Shown in pieces: positions 33,217 through 42,694 of a stretch of 64,000 nucleotides of DNA. Within the stretch, counting starts at the first letter, position 1. Each line of letters begins with the position of its first letter. The DNA is taken from NCBI RefSeq assembly GCF_039543225.1, contig NZ_BAABJI010000002.1:62001-126000 (forward strand), read 5' to 3'. Origin of the DNA: Mucilaginibacter defluvii (GTDB lineage Bacteria; Bacteroidota; Bacteroidia; Sphingobacteriales; Sphingobacteriaceae). The notes under the pieces are model-generated. The model had not been told where the DNA came from, searched no databases, and saw only the letters and a list, made by a program, of their open reading frames with translations. The position numbers and the translations under genes were made by a program.

Positions 33217-34134
33217 TTAAAACTGCTTTTCTATTACATCACTGCTCCAACCGCTATCTACCACCACTGAAGTTCCGTTATTTCCTGAGCCGTTACCGCC
33301 AAAAAGGTTGCCAGCCAATTGAGTAATTTTGTTACGTGCAATTGTAGCGGTCCTAATAGCTTTTGATGAAATCAGCACATTTTTTCTGTCATAGCTTTTA
33401 ATGCTTATCCCAATCGGATTATTATTCATTGGATATAAATACCTCGACATAACAAAATTGGATTGCCCAATTGCATTTTCAACATTATAATAATATGTAA
33501 TACCTGTTCGAATACTTGAAGTCACTGGTTTTCCATCAATTAATTGAAGTTTATCGTAGGTAGTATCAACCGTTAAGGCTATATGATCTGTGCCTGGTGG
33601 GATAGCATCTTTAATTGTAACCTGTAGCTGTGCAACAACTCTATCGAGCGTTATCGGCTGTGTAATATCCTCATTAACAACATTCAAGGTTATCTTTTTA
33701 TAAAAGTCTTCTAGCTGTCTCGAATAAGCGTAGTCGATATTTGCTGTTGATAAAGGCGATGTCATTTTTACGGGGAAGACTTCGTCGGGTAAATGAACAG
33801 AACCTGCAAATATTACGGTGTATTCTCCTACTGGTATTTTTAAGGCAATGTTGCCAAAGCCATTGCCGGTATCAGTTCTGCTAATGTTCTGATATAATAT
33901 ACCTTGTTTATTGTAAATCCCTATCCTGATTTCTTTTATGTTTGAATTTGTCTGATTTACAACTGCATCGCGTAAGCTGTTAATCTTTATATCCCCATGC
34001 TCTATTCCGAAATTATTGATAGAGAAGGTTACTGTTTTTTCTTCGCCGTTATTTACAGGCGCTGAAGTTTTATCCTTTTTGCAGGATGATAACACAACAA
34101 AGGCTAAAATAGTAAGTTTGATTATGTTTTTCAT
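33217..34134 (-). CDS. Array lipoprotein, type A (copy A4)
   Basis: This 305-residue lipoprotein has a signal peptide and lipobox VLSSC followed by KKDK. Two beta-rich halves follow; the marker string is ITLDRVVAQLQVTIKDAIPPG in the middle and NKITQLAGNLFGGNG near the end, and it closes with an aromatic residue (DVIEKQF). The layout recalls surface lipoproteins of the fimbrillin/Mfa2 type, which is only a guess. It is the last gene of an eight-gene unit and is followed by a terminator. Confidence 0.75.
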   Translation of the reverse strand: MKNIIKLTILAFVVLSSCKKDKTSAPVNNGEEKTVTFSINNFGIEHGDIKINSLRDAVVNQTNSNIKEIRIGIYNKQGILYQNISRTDTGNGFGNIALKIPVGEYTVIFAGSVHLPDEVFPVKMTSPLSTANIDYAYSRQLEDFYKKITLNVVNEDITQPITLDRVVAQLQVTIKDAIPPGTDHIALTVDTTYDKLQLIDGKPVTSSIRTGITYYYNVENAIGQSNFVMSRYLYPMNNNPIGISIKSYDRKNVLISSKAIRTATIARNKITQLAGNLFGGNGSGNNGTSVVVDSGWSSDVIEKQF

Positions 34135-34161
34135 TTGTGACTGCTGATTATTTTAAATAGC

Positions 34162-35064
34162 TTAAAACTCTATTGTACTACCTGCGGGATCCCAATTTTC
34201 ATTGAAAACAGGCTCAAAGGAACCGGTTGGGTTTGCAAATATCTTTCCCGACAGAATGGTGCGCTTGTTAGGCTGGCATGTTACTTTGTTAACAGTCATA
34301 TTTGAAAGCTTTGTTCCGTCAGCAGTAGTGCATACAATTTGAACGCTAAAGCCTGATGTTCTTGTGTTGGTTACGTTGGTAGTAGCTATATAATTAGGCT
34401 TACCAATATCTTCGGTTTTCAGATCATAATTGTAATCAAGCTTGTAAGGATTGCCGTCAACAATTCCGTTCTGTACAGAAAAACCGTAATCATATAGTAC
34501 AGACACCGTTAATCGTTTAGCGTTAGCCGGGATAGTATCTAACACTTTAACCTGAAGCTGACCAACTAACCTATTTAACAAAATTTGCTGTGTATTGGCG
34601 GAGGTAGATGATACGGTAAATTTAACCTTCTTGTAAAAAACGTCGCGCCCTTGCGGATAAACAACATCTCCCGATACCTGGGTAGGTTGGGTGTTTGACG
34701 CCCAAACGATCATGGTATATTCGCCGGCGCTAAAAGTATCGCTTATTTTGCCGAAATTAGGCGTTTGAGCCTTCTGAATTATAGTTGAAACTATTTTACC
34801 ATCAGCATTGTACACATAATATTCAAGATAGGAGGCCACTGATTTAATATCTTCGGTTGCCTGAATATCTATTTTTGCACTATTTTTTTTTAAGCCTGTT
34901 CCAAGCCTGCTATCTGCGTCAATACCCACATTAAAGCTAACTGAGTATGTTTTGCCGGTGGTATCCGGCTGTTGCGGATCAGGCTTTGACGGGCTTTTGC
35001 CATCCTTTTTGCATGACGCAAAAAGCAGCATGAGCAAGGAAAAAACTAAATAGATTTTTTTCAT
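34162..35064 (-). CDS. Array lipoprotein, type B (copy B4)
   Basis: This protein of about 300 residues starts at MKKIYLVFSLLMLLFASCKKDGKSPSKP, a type B signature with lipobox FASC. The longer open frame to 35157 is not used since it precedes the signal peptide. Type B features are FNVGIDADSR, NFGKISDTFSAGEYTMIVWAS, ILLNRLVGQLQVKVLDTIPA and PNKRTILSGKIFANPTG. It lies 10 bases after copy A3 and 27 before A4. Confidence 0.75.
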   Translation of the reverse strand: MKKIYLVFSLLMLLFASCKKDGKSPSKPDPQQPDTTGKTYSVSFNVGIDADSRLGTGLKKNSAKIDIQATEDIKSVASYLEYYVYNADGKIVSTIIQKAQTPNFGKISDTFSAGEYTMIVWASNTQPTQVSGDVVYPQGRDVFYKKVKFTVSSTSANTQQILLNRLVGQLQVKVLDTIPANAKRLTVSVLYDYGFSVQNGIVDGNPYKLDYNYDLKTEDIGKPNYIATTNVTNTRTSGFSVQIVCTTADGTKLSNMTVNKVTCQPNKRTILSGKIFANPTGSFEPVFNENWDPAGSTIEF

Positions 35065-35074
35065 AGTTAATAAA

Positions 35075-36037
35075 CTAAAATGATTTGTAAACAATATTGC
35101 TGTTCCATGTGCTGTCAACCTTAACATTCGTACCTGTCGCGGTACCATTTCCGCCAAATAAATTTCCAGTTAAAAGTGTAATCTGGTTAGGGTTACAAGT
35201 TACGCCGGTAAGCGCTTTTGATGCTATTACCTTATCGTTGGCGTCAACCGCTTCAATGGTAACGTTATGCTTGCTATTGGCGTCAACCAATGCATAGGTG
35301 GCAAAACGCAGATTGCTTTTTCCGGATAAACCGCTGGTAATAGTAAAACGTGCACCTGCGTCAGCACTATCCAGGTCATCATTCACCACATAAGGTTCTG
35401 AACCCCAATTATAAACATGCTTTGCCGGTGACACACGCGTGTATATGTATTTAACATTGCTTGGTATAGCATCTTTAATATTTAATTGTACTTGGGCTAC
35501 TACACGTTCAAGTACTATATTAAGCGCCTGGTTTGATTGGCCTACCGTAAATGCGATGCTTTTGGCAAATGTTTCTCTGAATATTGAAGGATAAAAACTG
35601 GTGTCATAATAAAAAGCAATGCTTGATTTTCCGGAATGGACAAGTGTGCCGTACACTGCCCCTTCTTTTTCTTGCCTGCTAAGCCCCCTCGTATCATCAT
35701 TTAAGCCGGCTGCACAATAAATAGTATAATTGCCGGGTTGCAACTTCACTTTAATACTACCGTCAGTAGTGGTTACATAATTGCCTACCGCTGCTCCGGC
35801 GCTGTTTAATATCAACCGGTGAAATACACGGTAAAATTTATAGTCATTATCCTCTCGAATAGCTGTATCTCCAACCGCATTTGTTTTTACACCCGAATAC
35901 TCTTTTGTAAAACCGGATACTGTAAAATTCACTTCGTACTCCTTGTTATTATCAGATGGTGTGGGCTTTGCATCTTTTTTACAGGATGCAATGGTGGTTA
36001 ATATGGCAATGGCTATAGTGTTGTAAATTGCTTTCAT
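35075..36037 (-). CDS. Array lipoprotein, type A (copy A3)
   Basis: This type A protein has lipobox IASC-KKD, then FTVSGFTKEYSGVKTNA, IVLERVVAQVQLNIKDAIPS and PNQITLLTGNLFGGNG, ending NSNIVYKSF. It is about 320 residues long from the ATG giving MKAIYNT; the earlier ATG at 36061 lies before the signal peptide and is unlikely. The sequence differs strongly from the other A copies outside these strings, so the duplication is old or the genes diversify fast. Confidence 0.75.
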   Translation of the reverse strand: MKAIYNTIAIAILTTIASCKKDAKPTPSDNNKEYEVNFTVSGFTKEYSGVKTNAVGDTAIREDNDYKFYRVFHRLILNSAGAAVGNYVTTTDGSIKVKLQPGNYTIYCAAGLNDDTRGLSRQEKEGAVYGTLVHSGKSSIAFYYDTSFYPSIFRETFAKSIAFTVGQSNQALNIVLERVVAQVQLNIKDAIPSNVKYIYTRVSPAKHVYNWGSEPYVVNDDLDSADAGARFTITSGLSGKSNLRFATYALVDANSKHNVTIEAVDANDKVIASKALTGVTCNPNQITLLTGNLFGGNGTATGTNVKVDSTWNSNIVYKSF

Positions 36038-36060
36038 GTTTTTAAAATTGTAGGTTATCA

Positions 36061-36945
36061 TTAGTATTCTACCACGGTAGTGTCGCTACCATACAACTCA
36101 TTGTAAGTAACTGTGAAGCCTTGTTCTCCATAAGCACCTTTAAATACATTGCCCGACAGTACGGTACGCGTGTTAGGATAAATCATCACGCTATCTATCA
36201 CCTTGCCGTATGTTCCAAATATTTTGTTACTTACCGTCACTCTTACTTTCATTGGTTTTACAGTGTTGGTAACATAAGTTTTGTAAGTGTAGTTAGTGGT
36301 GCCGAATAATGCAGGCGCTATGTTTTTTGTTTCACCACGAGGGTAGGGCTTACTAATATCGGGCGTTCCGTTGTTTAACAGAAGGCTGTAATCGTTTTCC
36401 AAACTATATTGTATTGACAAGGTTTCGTCATCAATAGCATCAAGTAACTTCACTTCCAACTGGCCGTTTACACGTTGAAGGTTAATGTTTTGGGTTACAG
36501 TAGATGCCGTTACAGTAAGTTCAAATTTTTGATAGAAGATGTCGCTACCCCAAGCTACTATATGTTTAGAGTCATATTCCGTAGGCTTATTTTTAGTAGC
36601 TACCAGTACCACAGTATAAGTCCCGGCCGCAAAGCCATCTGTTATCTTTCCGAAATTTGGCGTGGTACTGGTTTGTATTAGCGAGGTTACCAACTTATCA
36701 TCGCTATTAAAAACGTAATACGCTAAAAAGGTAGCCATAGTTGATAGGTCGGCATTGCTTGTTATTTTTTTGCTTTTTGATGAGCTTTGGAGGTTTTGTT
36801 CATCGGCATCAATACCAATATTAAAGTTCACCTCATATTTTTTGCCATCGGTATCAGAGTCAGGTTTCGACGGGCTTTTGCTATCCTTTTTGCATGAGGC
36901 AAAAAGCAGGATGAGTAAGGAAAAAACTAAATAAACCTTTTTCAT
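36061..36945 (-). CDS. Array lipoprotein, type B (copy B3)
   Basis: This 294-residue type B protein has lipobox FASC-KKDSKSPSKP, FNIGIDADEQ, NFGKITDGFAAGTYTVVLVAT, INLQRVNGQLEVKLLDAI and PNTRTVLSGNVF. Its signal peptide is almost identical to that of B4, whereas its mature part differs. It lies 10 bases downstream of A2 and ends 23 bases before the A3 start. Confidence 0.75.
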   Translation of the reverse strand: MKKVYLVFSLLILLFASCKKDSKSPSKPDSDTDGKKYEVNFNIGIDADEQNLQSSSKSKKITSNADLSTMATFLAYYVFNSDDKLVTSLIQTSTTPNFGKITDGFAAGTYTVVLVATKNKPTEYDSKHIVAWGSDIFYQKFELTVTASTVTQNINLQRVNGQLEVKLLDAIDDETLSIQYSLENDYSLLLNNGTPDISKPYPRGETKNIAPALFGTTNYTYKTYVTNTVKPMKVRVTVSNKIFGTYGKVIDSVMIYPNTRTVLSGNVFKGAYGEQGFTVTYNELYGSDTTVVEY

Positions 36946-36955
36946 AGTTGATAAA

Positions 36956-37897
36956 TTAGAATGATTGATTGATCACGTTTGTATTCCATGTGGTATCAAC
37001 CTTTAAACCCAAGTTATTAAATAATTTACCGGAAAGCACGGTTATGCTGTTAGGGCTCAAAGGTACATTCTGTATGGTTTTTACCTTGCCATCGTTTGTT
37101 CCTTTAAGGCTGTAGCCTATTTTTACATCCCTTAAAGTATTAGGCTCAACTAAAAAATATGATACAAACTTGCGGGCTTTTTGGGAATACAATGTGCTGG
37201 GTATATCATATTTGCAACTCGAGCCAGTTTTTTCACGCGCCGTACTACCTTTAAAAATAAACTCTTCAAAAAGTGAATCCACACCAATAGTAATTCTACT
37301 GACGTTATCAGGTATGGCGTCCTTAACCTCAACTATAACTTTGGCAACTATACTTGTTAATTGTACGGCAATAGGTGTTGTACCGGTAGATGAAACTGTA
37401 AAGTCCACCTTCTTAAAAAAAGATTCGCGTGTCAATGGTTCCATTGCCATTCCTCCATAATAAAAGGATCCTTCATTAGGACCGTCTACAGATGTGTAAG
37501 CGCCAACGGCATCCTGCGTATATCTAGGGTCGTTATACCCGCTTATGTCGTCATTCAGATAACTAAAAAAGTAGGCTGTATAGTGGCCTGCGTTCAATTC
37601 GAGCGATACGTTGCCTGTGGATGTATTTACGCTTTTACCCGCGACTCGATATCCGGCATCATTGCATACGTCTACATAAACCCGTCTAATGGTAGGATAT
37701 TCATTGTAGGTTGGATAAACAAGCGAATCATCTAACGCATGTGTTTTAATATTTTGGTATTGCTGCGTAAAGCCGCTAACGTTAAACGCTACCTGGTATT
37801 TTTTACCGTCGGTACTTTGTGGCGTAGGTTTATTATCCTTTTTACAGGCCGATATAATTATACATGCCAGGGTTAAGCTAAAAAATATTTTTTTCAT
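36956..37897 (-). CDS. Array lipoprotein, type A (copy A2)
   Basis: This 313-residue type A protein has lipobox IISAC-KKDNKPTP, FNVSGFTQQYQNIKTHA, VQLTSIVAKVIVEVKDAIPD and PNSITVLSGKLFNNLG, ending TNVINQSF. The middle contains a tyrosine/glycine-rich stretch (GSFYYGGMAME) that aligns with a similar string in A1 (TGYFYYGGTNVD). Confidence 0.75.
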   Translation of the reverse strand: MKKIFFSLTLACIIISACKKDNKPTPQSTDGKKYQVAFNVSGFTQQYQNIKTHALDDSLVYPTYNEYPTIRRVYVDVCNDAGYRVAGKSVNTSTGNVSLELNAGHYTAYFFSYLNDDISGYNDPRYTQDAVGAYTSVDGPNEGSFYYGGMAMEPLTRESFFKKVDFTVSSTGTTPIAVQLTSIVAKVIVEVKDAIPDNVSRITIGVDSLFEEFIFKGSTAREKTGSSCKYDIPSTLYSQKARKFVSYFLVEPNTLRDVKIGYSLKGTNDGKVKTIQNVPLSPNSITVLSGKLFNNLGLKVDTTWNTNVINQSF

Positions 37898-37914
37898 GAT
37901 TGTAGGTCCAAAGG

Positions 37915-38787
37915 TTAAAAATCAATTTGAGTGGTATCGGCATAAGGCGCGTAGCCAACTCCAAAATTGCCTGTACCTAAAGGTTCAGATAATTTGCCCG
38001 AGAGTATGGTGCGGGTGTTAGGCTTTATAATAACATTATCAACAGTAATAATTTTAACAGGCGTATTAGCTTCGTTTAACGTAGTGATGGTTACGCTGAC
38101 AGGGTCCGTGGTATTGGTAATATATGTGCCAAAGGTAAAATCTATACGGTTGGTTACGCCTTTAATGTAATTATGTGTGTATGATGATTGCATATTCGGT
38201 AAACCGGTAGGTAAGAGCAATTCACGATCATTATGTATATCGAATTTTATAACCCTTATATCCGGCGTAATTTTATCAACGACTTTCACTTGTAATTGCC
38301 CGTTTACGCGTTTCAAATCCAGGTTACGGGTAACCCCGGTATCAGAAATAGTAAAGGTATATTTGGCGTAAAATAATTGTTGCCCCACTGCTCTAACCTT
38401 TGTGGCATCAAAAAAGGTGGGTGCACTCTTTGTGGCAAATACAATTAGGGTGTAAGTACCATTGCTGAATTCGTGGTTTATTAAGCCAAAATTCGGCGTT
38501 GTGCTGTTTTGTGTTACCTCACTTACCAGCTGGTTGCTGCTGTTGTAAATGTAATAACTTAAAAAGGATGCAGCTTTAGCCAGGTCAACGGCTTCGTTAT
38601 TGCGCAATTTACCCGAAGGCGTAACGCTCAATTCGCCGGTACTGCTAACATCAATGCCAACATTAAAACTTACATTGTATTTTTTGCCGTTATTATCCGG
38701 ATCAGGTTTTGACGGGCTTTTGCCGTCTTTTTTGCAAGACGCCAGAGCAATACCAAGCAATGCGCATATATATATTACCTTTTTCAT
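37915..38787 (-). CDS. Array lipoprotein, type B (copy B2)
   Basis: This 290-residue type B protein has lipobox LASC-KKDGKSPSKPDPD, FNVGIDVSST, NFGLINHEFSNGTYTLIVFAT, LDLKRVNGQLQVKVVDKI and PNTRTILSGKLSEP, ending DTTQIDF. It lies eight bases after A1 and 17 before A2. Confidence 0.75.
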   Translation of the reverse strand: MKKVIYICALLGIALASCKKDGKSPSKPDPDNNGKKYNVSFNVGIDVSSTGELSVTPSGKLRNNEAVDLAKAASFLSYYIYNSSNQLVSEVTQNSTTPNFGLINHEFSNGTYTLIVFATKSAPTFFDATKVRAVGQQLFYAKYTFTISDTGVTRNLDLKRVNGQLQVKVVDKITPDIRVIKFDIHNDRELLLPTGLPNMQSSYTHNYIKGVTNRIDFTFGTYITNTTDPVSVTITTLNEANTPVKIITVDNVIIKPNTRTILSGKLSEPLGTGNFGVGYAPYADTTQIDF

Positions 38788-38795
38788 AGCCTTAG

Positions 38796-39725
38796 TTAGA
38801 ATGATTGATAAAGAATATCGGAACTCCAGGTTGTATCGGCCTTCACGTCAACGGCGTTGTTGTTTGTGCCATTACCGCCAAATAGATTGCCCGATAGTAC
38901 AGTGACTTTGTTTGGATTGATGGTGATGTTCCTGATCGCTTTTGTTGCAATTATTTCCTGGCGTGTATTCTGCGCCTTTAAGCTTACACTGATGGTGTTA
39001 TTGGGGCCACTTAAAAGCTGCCTTGTAATTGTATAGTTTGAAACGCCTGCTGATAAATAGTAACGGTCCCAAAAGGCAACATCAACATATTTATCTGACT
39101 TAAAAGGCAAACCATCTTTTATCTGCATCGCGGTGTAAACGGTATCAATAGTTAAAATAAGGCTAGTTACATTTGCCGGTATTGCATCCTTTATAATAAT
39201 TTTTAAACCGGCAACCACCCGCGTCAGGTCAACAGTGTTTGACACATCAGTGTTATTTACCGTAACTGATAATTGCTTGTAAAATGTTTCCCGAAACTCG
39301 CCTCTGTCAACGTTTGTGCCACCATAATAAAAATAACCAGTATTCAATTGGTCTTTGTTTAGATAATATCGACCGTTGATTGGATTTGGGTTAATGAATA
39401 CAAAGGTGTATGTGCCTGAAGGTAGCTGGTATGATATATTCGCGTAGCTTCCATCAGTACCTCTTCTAAGATTTGATTCACGGTAAAGTTTACCCTTACT
39501 GTCATATATAAATACTTGAATTTCATTTATTTCTATTGCTTGTATAGCGAGTGCGTTATTTTTCAAATCATTAGTTTGAGTGTTGGCATATTCAACACTA
39601 AACGCGTTAAAAGTAAAGTTCACGTTATGAAGTTTGCCATCAGCTACAGGTGCAGCCGGTTTATCCTTTTTGCACGATGAAAATGCCAGCAATAGTAATG
39701 CGGCCATTTTAAATATATTTTTCAT
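38796..39725 (-). CDS. Array lipoprotein, type A (copy A1)
   Basis: This 309-residue type A protein has lipobox AFSSC-KKDKPAAP, FTFNAFSVEYANTQTND, VDLTRVVAGLKIIIKDAIPA and PNKVTVLSGNLFGGNG, ending SDILYQSF. Its C-terminus is the closest to that of A4 (GNLFGGNG plus a tryptophan-serine-serine-asp ending). Confidence 0.75.
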   Translation of the reverse strand: MKNIFKMAALLLLAFSSCKKDKPAAPVADGKLHNVNFTFNAFSVEYANTQTNDLKNNALAIQAIEINEIQVFIYDSKGKLYRESNLRRGTDGSYANISYQLPSGTYTFVFINPNPINGRYYLNKDQLNTGYFYYGGTNVDRGEFRETFYKQLSVTVNNTDVSNTVDLTRVVAGLKIIIKDAIPANVTSLILTIDTVYTAMQIKDGLPFKSDKYVDVAFWDRYYLSAGVSNYTITRQLLSGPNNTISVSLKAQNTRQEIIATKAIRNITINPNKVTVLSGNLFGGNGTNNNAVDVKADTTWSSDILYQSF

Positions 39726-39752
39726 TACAATGTGTTTAAGGTGAGTGTAAAA

Positions 39753-40628
39753 TTAAAAGCCAACAGTGTCGGCAACAGGTTCCCAGTCGTTAAATGTGAA
39801 ATTAAATACGCCGCTTGGGTTAGAAAATATCTTTCCGGATAATATAGTACGCTTGTTTGGCAGGCACTTTACGCCGTTAACCGTAGTGTTTGTAAATACG
39901 TCATTGCCTCTATAGCTGGTTATTTTAACATTTACCCGACTGACTGTATTTAATACATAAGTTGTGGCCACAAAATCTGGCTTGCCTTTATAATCTGTAG
40001 CTGAATAGCTTTGTGTGAATGAGCTTGGTGTATTGGATAATACACCGGTAGGTATGTCAAAACCATAGTCATTGGTTATGTTTAATGTGATGTGCGACAC
40101 TTTATTTGGTATAGTGTCAAGTATTTTAACCTGCAACTGGCCTACAATTCGTTGCAGATTCACTTCTTGATTTACTGCGGTTGTAGCATCAACCTTTAGC
40201 GTAAATCTTTTATAGAATACATCGCGCCCACCACCCATTATTTTATCATCTTTTATATCAGGCTCGGCGCTTGCAGCCCAAACTACAACGGTGTATTCAC
40301 CAGTCTTGAAGCTGTCTGCAAGTTTGCCAAAGTTGGGTTGATTACTAAGTTGTATCAATGATCCCAAAATTTTTCCTGAAGCATCGTACACACGGTATTG
40401 CAGGTAAGTAGCTATCGACTTAATATCAACAAGAGCATTGGTTGTTAAGCCGTTTTTACCTGCAACACCTGCTACTTTTTGGCTGTCCGCATCAATGCCC
40501 ACGTTAAAATTAACTGTGTATTCCTTATTATCCGGTTCCGGAACAGGTTTCGATGGGCTTTTGCCGTCTTTTTTACAAGAGAGCACAGCAAGCCCTATTA
40601 ATGCAAAAAGGTAAAAGGTTTTTTTCAT
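39753..40628 (-). CDS. Array lipoprotein, type B (copy B1, first gene of the array)
   Basis: This 291-residue type B protein has lipobox VLSC-KKDGKSPSKPVPE, FNVGIDADSQ, NFGKLADSFKTGEYTVVVWAA, VNLQRIVGQLQVKILDTIPN and PNKRTILSGKIFSNPSG, closest to B4. It starts 58 bases after the GT-C-like membrane protein gene on the same strand, so the array may be co-transcribed with that gene and gmhB. Confidence 0.75.
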   Translation of the reverse strand: MKKTFYLFALIGLAVLSCKKDGKSPSKPVPEPDNKEYTVNFNVGIDADSQKVAGVAGKNGLTTNALVDIKSIATYLQYRVYDASGKILGSLIQLSNQPNFGKLADSFKTGEYTVVVWAASAEPDIKDDKIMGGGRDVFYKRFTLKVDATTAVNQEVNLQRIVGQLQVKILDTIPNKVSHITLNITNDYGFDIPTGVLSNTPSSFTQSYSATDYKGKPDFVATTYVLNTVSRVNVKITSYRGNDVFTNTTVNGVKCLPNKRTILSGKIFSNPSGVFNFTFNDWEPVADTVGF

Positions 40629-40686
40629 GTGTGAAAATTTTTGTAAAGTTAGTTATTTTATTAATAACCAATACTTTATTTTTAGT

Positions 40687-42186
40687 TTAGGGCTTCTCTA
40701 CAAAGTAGATTGCGCCATCATCAAACCCATAAAGTTTTTTTGTACGAAATTGTTTTTCAATGTCGGAAAGACTGATCAGTTCGGCATTGGCCATGGCGTT
40801 AAACCATACCAGGTAGAACTTTTTTTGCTGACCAAATTTAGCTACATCATCCCTGAAAAATTTTTGCGGAACGAGTTTGGCATGTCCGCCGGTAAAAAAG
40901 TAAACGGCCTCGTCGGCATCCGAGTAAACGGTTATGCCGGGTTTGTAAATATGCCTGTTCTTTTTCAAAAAGTTGATAAAAGGGGAGGTGTTCCAGTCGT
41001 CATCGCTATAACCCGGCACGCCGTATTCAAATTCATCGTCGTAGCGTTTCAGATCTATAAGGGTTAGGTTGTACAGAAAGCCTACCATGATAACGATGGC
41101 TGCTGCGGCAAACCATTTTTTGTAGCCGGCTTTAACCGAGTTAATAACATTAGGTACCCAACTGGTACTGGCAATTAATAGAGGCACATATATGGGCGAA
41201 AGCAGCCTTGAGTTCAGTTGCTCAAACCTTGAGAAGGTCGCGATCAGCAGAATAAAAACTGCGTAAACTACGGCAAAGCTTAAAAAAATACTTTCGTACC
41301 GGTTCAAGCCCTTTTGCATAACCCGCCAAATAAAGCATGTAATTAATGCTATTAATATTATCGCGCTTAACGTGGCGCCGTAAGGGTGAGCTGCTTCGGT
41401 AAGCCCAAGCCAATCGCAAATGGTAACGCCAAAATAATGCAGGTTTTCGCTAAACATGGTTACGGATGGTTTTCTCGTGCCCGTAGAATAGCCGGAAGAG
41501 AAATAATTAATCAGCAGGTTAACCAACAACGGCAATACGCTCGCAAATCCAAATATCGCGGCGTGTATAATACGCTTTTTTATATCAAGCTTTAGATTCG
41601 CGAATATCATCAGGCACCCGGTAGCTATCACCGTAATACCCGCGTAGCGGGTGATACAGCCTAACCCGGCAATCTGCGCCGCAAGCAATAATTGTTTTAC
41701 CCCCGGTGAATCTAAGTATCGCTTAAAAAAAGGTAGAAAAAGGATGGTCAGGAAGATGAATAAAGTTTCCGACCACAGGTAAGTATAAATTTCCAGCAGG
41801 GCGGGGCTAAGCAATATAGCAGCAAGCGCCAGCCATTTATATATTATGGATGCAGATTTAAAGCGGCTGATGCAATAGCCGCTCAGTAGTATCACCACGG
41901 CAAACAGCAGCCCGTTAATTACCGGCCCGGCGGCAACCGCGTCAACCCCGAACAAAAAGCTACTGCTTAGCGCTGCCGGGTAAAATACCGGGAAAAAGGT
42001 GAGGGGAGAGCCGTTAAAGGTGATCAGGTTGCCGTGCTTGTAAATACTTTCGGCTGTGCTGGCATACATAATGGAGTCGGGCGATATGCCGACTCCGCTG
42101 TATTTTGTAAAAAAGTAAACCGCAAAATAACCCGCGATGGCGAATAGTAAAGTGTCAAGATGTTTTAAATAGCGGGTTATCGGCAT
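40687..42186 (-). CDS. GT-C-like polytopic membrane protein
   Basis: This 499-residue protein has about eleven predicted membrane helices and a C-terminal periplasmic domain of about 110 residues. An acidic first loop (SGVGISPDSIMYASTAESIYKHG) after the first helix is the usual place of the catalytic Asp in GT-C glycosyltransferases (ArnT/PMT type), which use polyprenyl-phosphate sugars. No closer family is evident. It follows gmhB by 16 bases, so a role in surface glycan or protein glycosylation is plausible. Confidence 0.65.
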   Translation of the reverse strand: MPITRYLKHLDTLLFAIAGYFAVYFFTKYSGVGISPDSIMYASTAESIYKHGNLITFNGSPLTFFPVFYPAALSSSFLFGVDAVAAGPVINGLLFAVVILLSGYCISRFKSASIIYKWLALAAILLSPALLEIYTYLWSETLFIFLTILFLPFFKRYLDSPGVKQLLLAAQIAGLGCITRYAGITVIATGCLMIFANLKLDIKKRIIHAAIFGFASVLPLLVNLLINYFSSGYSTGTRKPSVTMFSENLHYFGVTICDWLGLTEAAHPYGATLSAIILIALITCFIWRVMQKGLNRYESIFLSFAVVYAVFILLIATFSRFEQLNSRLLSPIYVPLLIASTSWVPNVINSVKAGYKKWFAAAAIVIMVGFLYNLTLIDLKRYDDEFEYGVPGYSDDDWNTSPFINFLKKNRHIYKPGITVYSDADEAVYFFTGGHAKLVPQKFFRDDVAKFGQQKKFYLVWFNAMANAELISLSDIEKQFRTKKLYGFDDGAIYFVEKP

Positions 42187-42202
42187 GTATTAATAACTGC
42201 AA

Positions 42203-42694
42203 TTAGTTTATCAAATGTAACACGGTGCTTATCGGCTGGTCGCTATCAATTAATATACCGGTAACGCCTGCCAGTGTGCCTGCCTCAACGTCGCGCTCTC
42301 GGTCGCCAATAAAGTATGATTTTGACGGATCGATATTATACTTCTCGATGCCTCTTAGCAACATGCCAGGTTTTGGTTTGCGGCAATCGCACTCACCAGT
42401 AAAGTTGGGGTGGTGCGGGCAGTAGTAAAAGTCAGTAAACTTTACGCCATATTCACGGTAAACTTCGCTCAGGTGTTGGTGCATTTTGCCGAGTTCGTCC
42501 TCAGTATACCAGCCTTTAGCCAGGCCACCCTGGTTGGTAGCCACAATAAGCAGGTAGCCTTTATCCTGCAGGGTTTTTAGCGCCTCAAAATTGTCCAACA
42601 CCTGGAAATCTTCTAATCGGCACACATAATCGCCCATCTCACGGTTAAGCACACCGTCGCGGTCAAGGAACACTGCTTTATTCTTTTCTTGCAT
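42203..42694 (-). CDS. gmhB: D-glycero-beta-D-manno-heptose 1,7-bisphosphate 7-phosphatase
   Basis: This 163-residue HAD-IIIA phosphatase has LDRDGVLN (nucleophile and acid/base Asp), VATNQGG, GDRERDVEAG, and a zinc loop with CPHHPN and ECDCRKPKPG, the mark of GmhB. By family it makes D-glycero-D-manno-heptose-1-phosphate for lipopolysaccharide core or S-layer glycans. Other heptose genes are not in the window. Confidence 0.88.
   Translation of the reverse strand: MQEKNKAVFLDRDGVLNREMGDYVCRLEDFQVLDNFEALKTLQDKGYLLIVATNQGGLAKGWYTEDELGKMHQHLSEVYREYGVKFTDFYYCPHHPNFTGECDCRKPKPGMLLRGIEKYNIDPSKSYFIGDRERDVEAGTLAGVTGILIDSDQPISTVLHLIN

Noticed and set aside
40627..41067. 146-codon plus-strand open frame opposite the GT-C-like gene
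   Set aside because: It is antisense to a protein with clear membrane helices and does not resemble any family.
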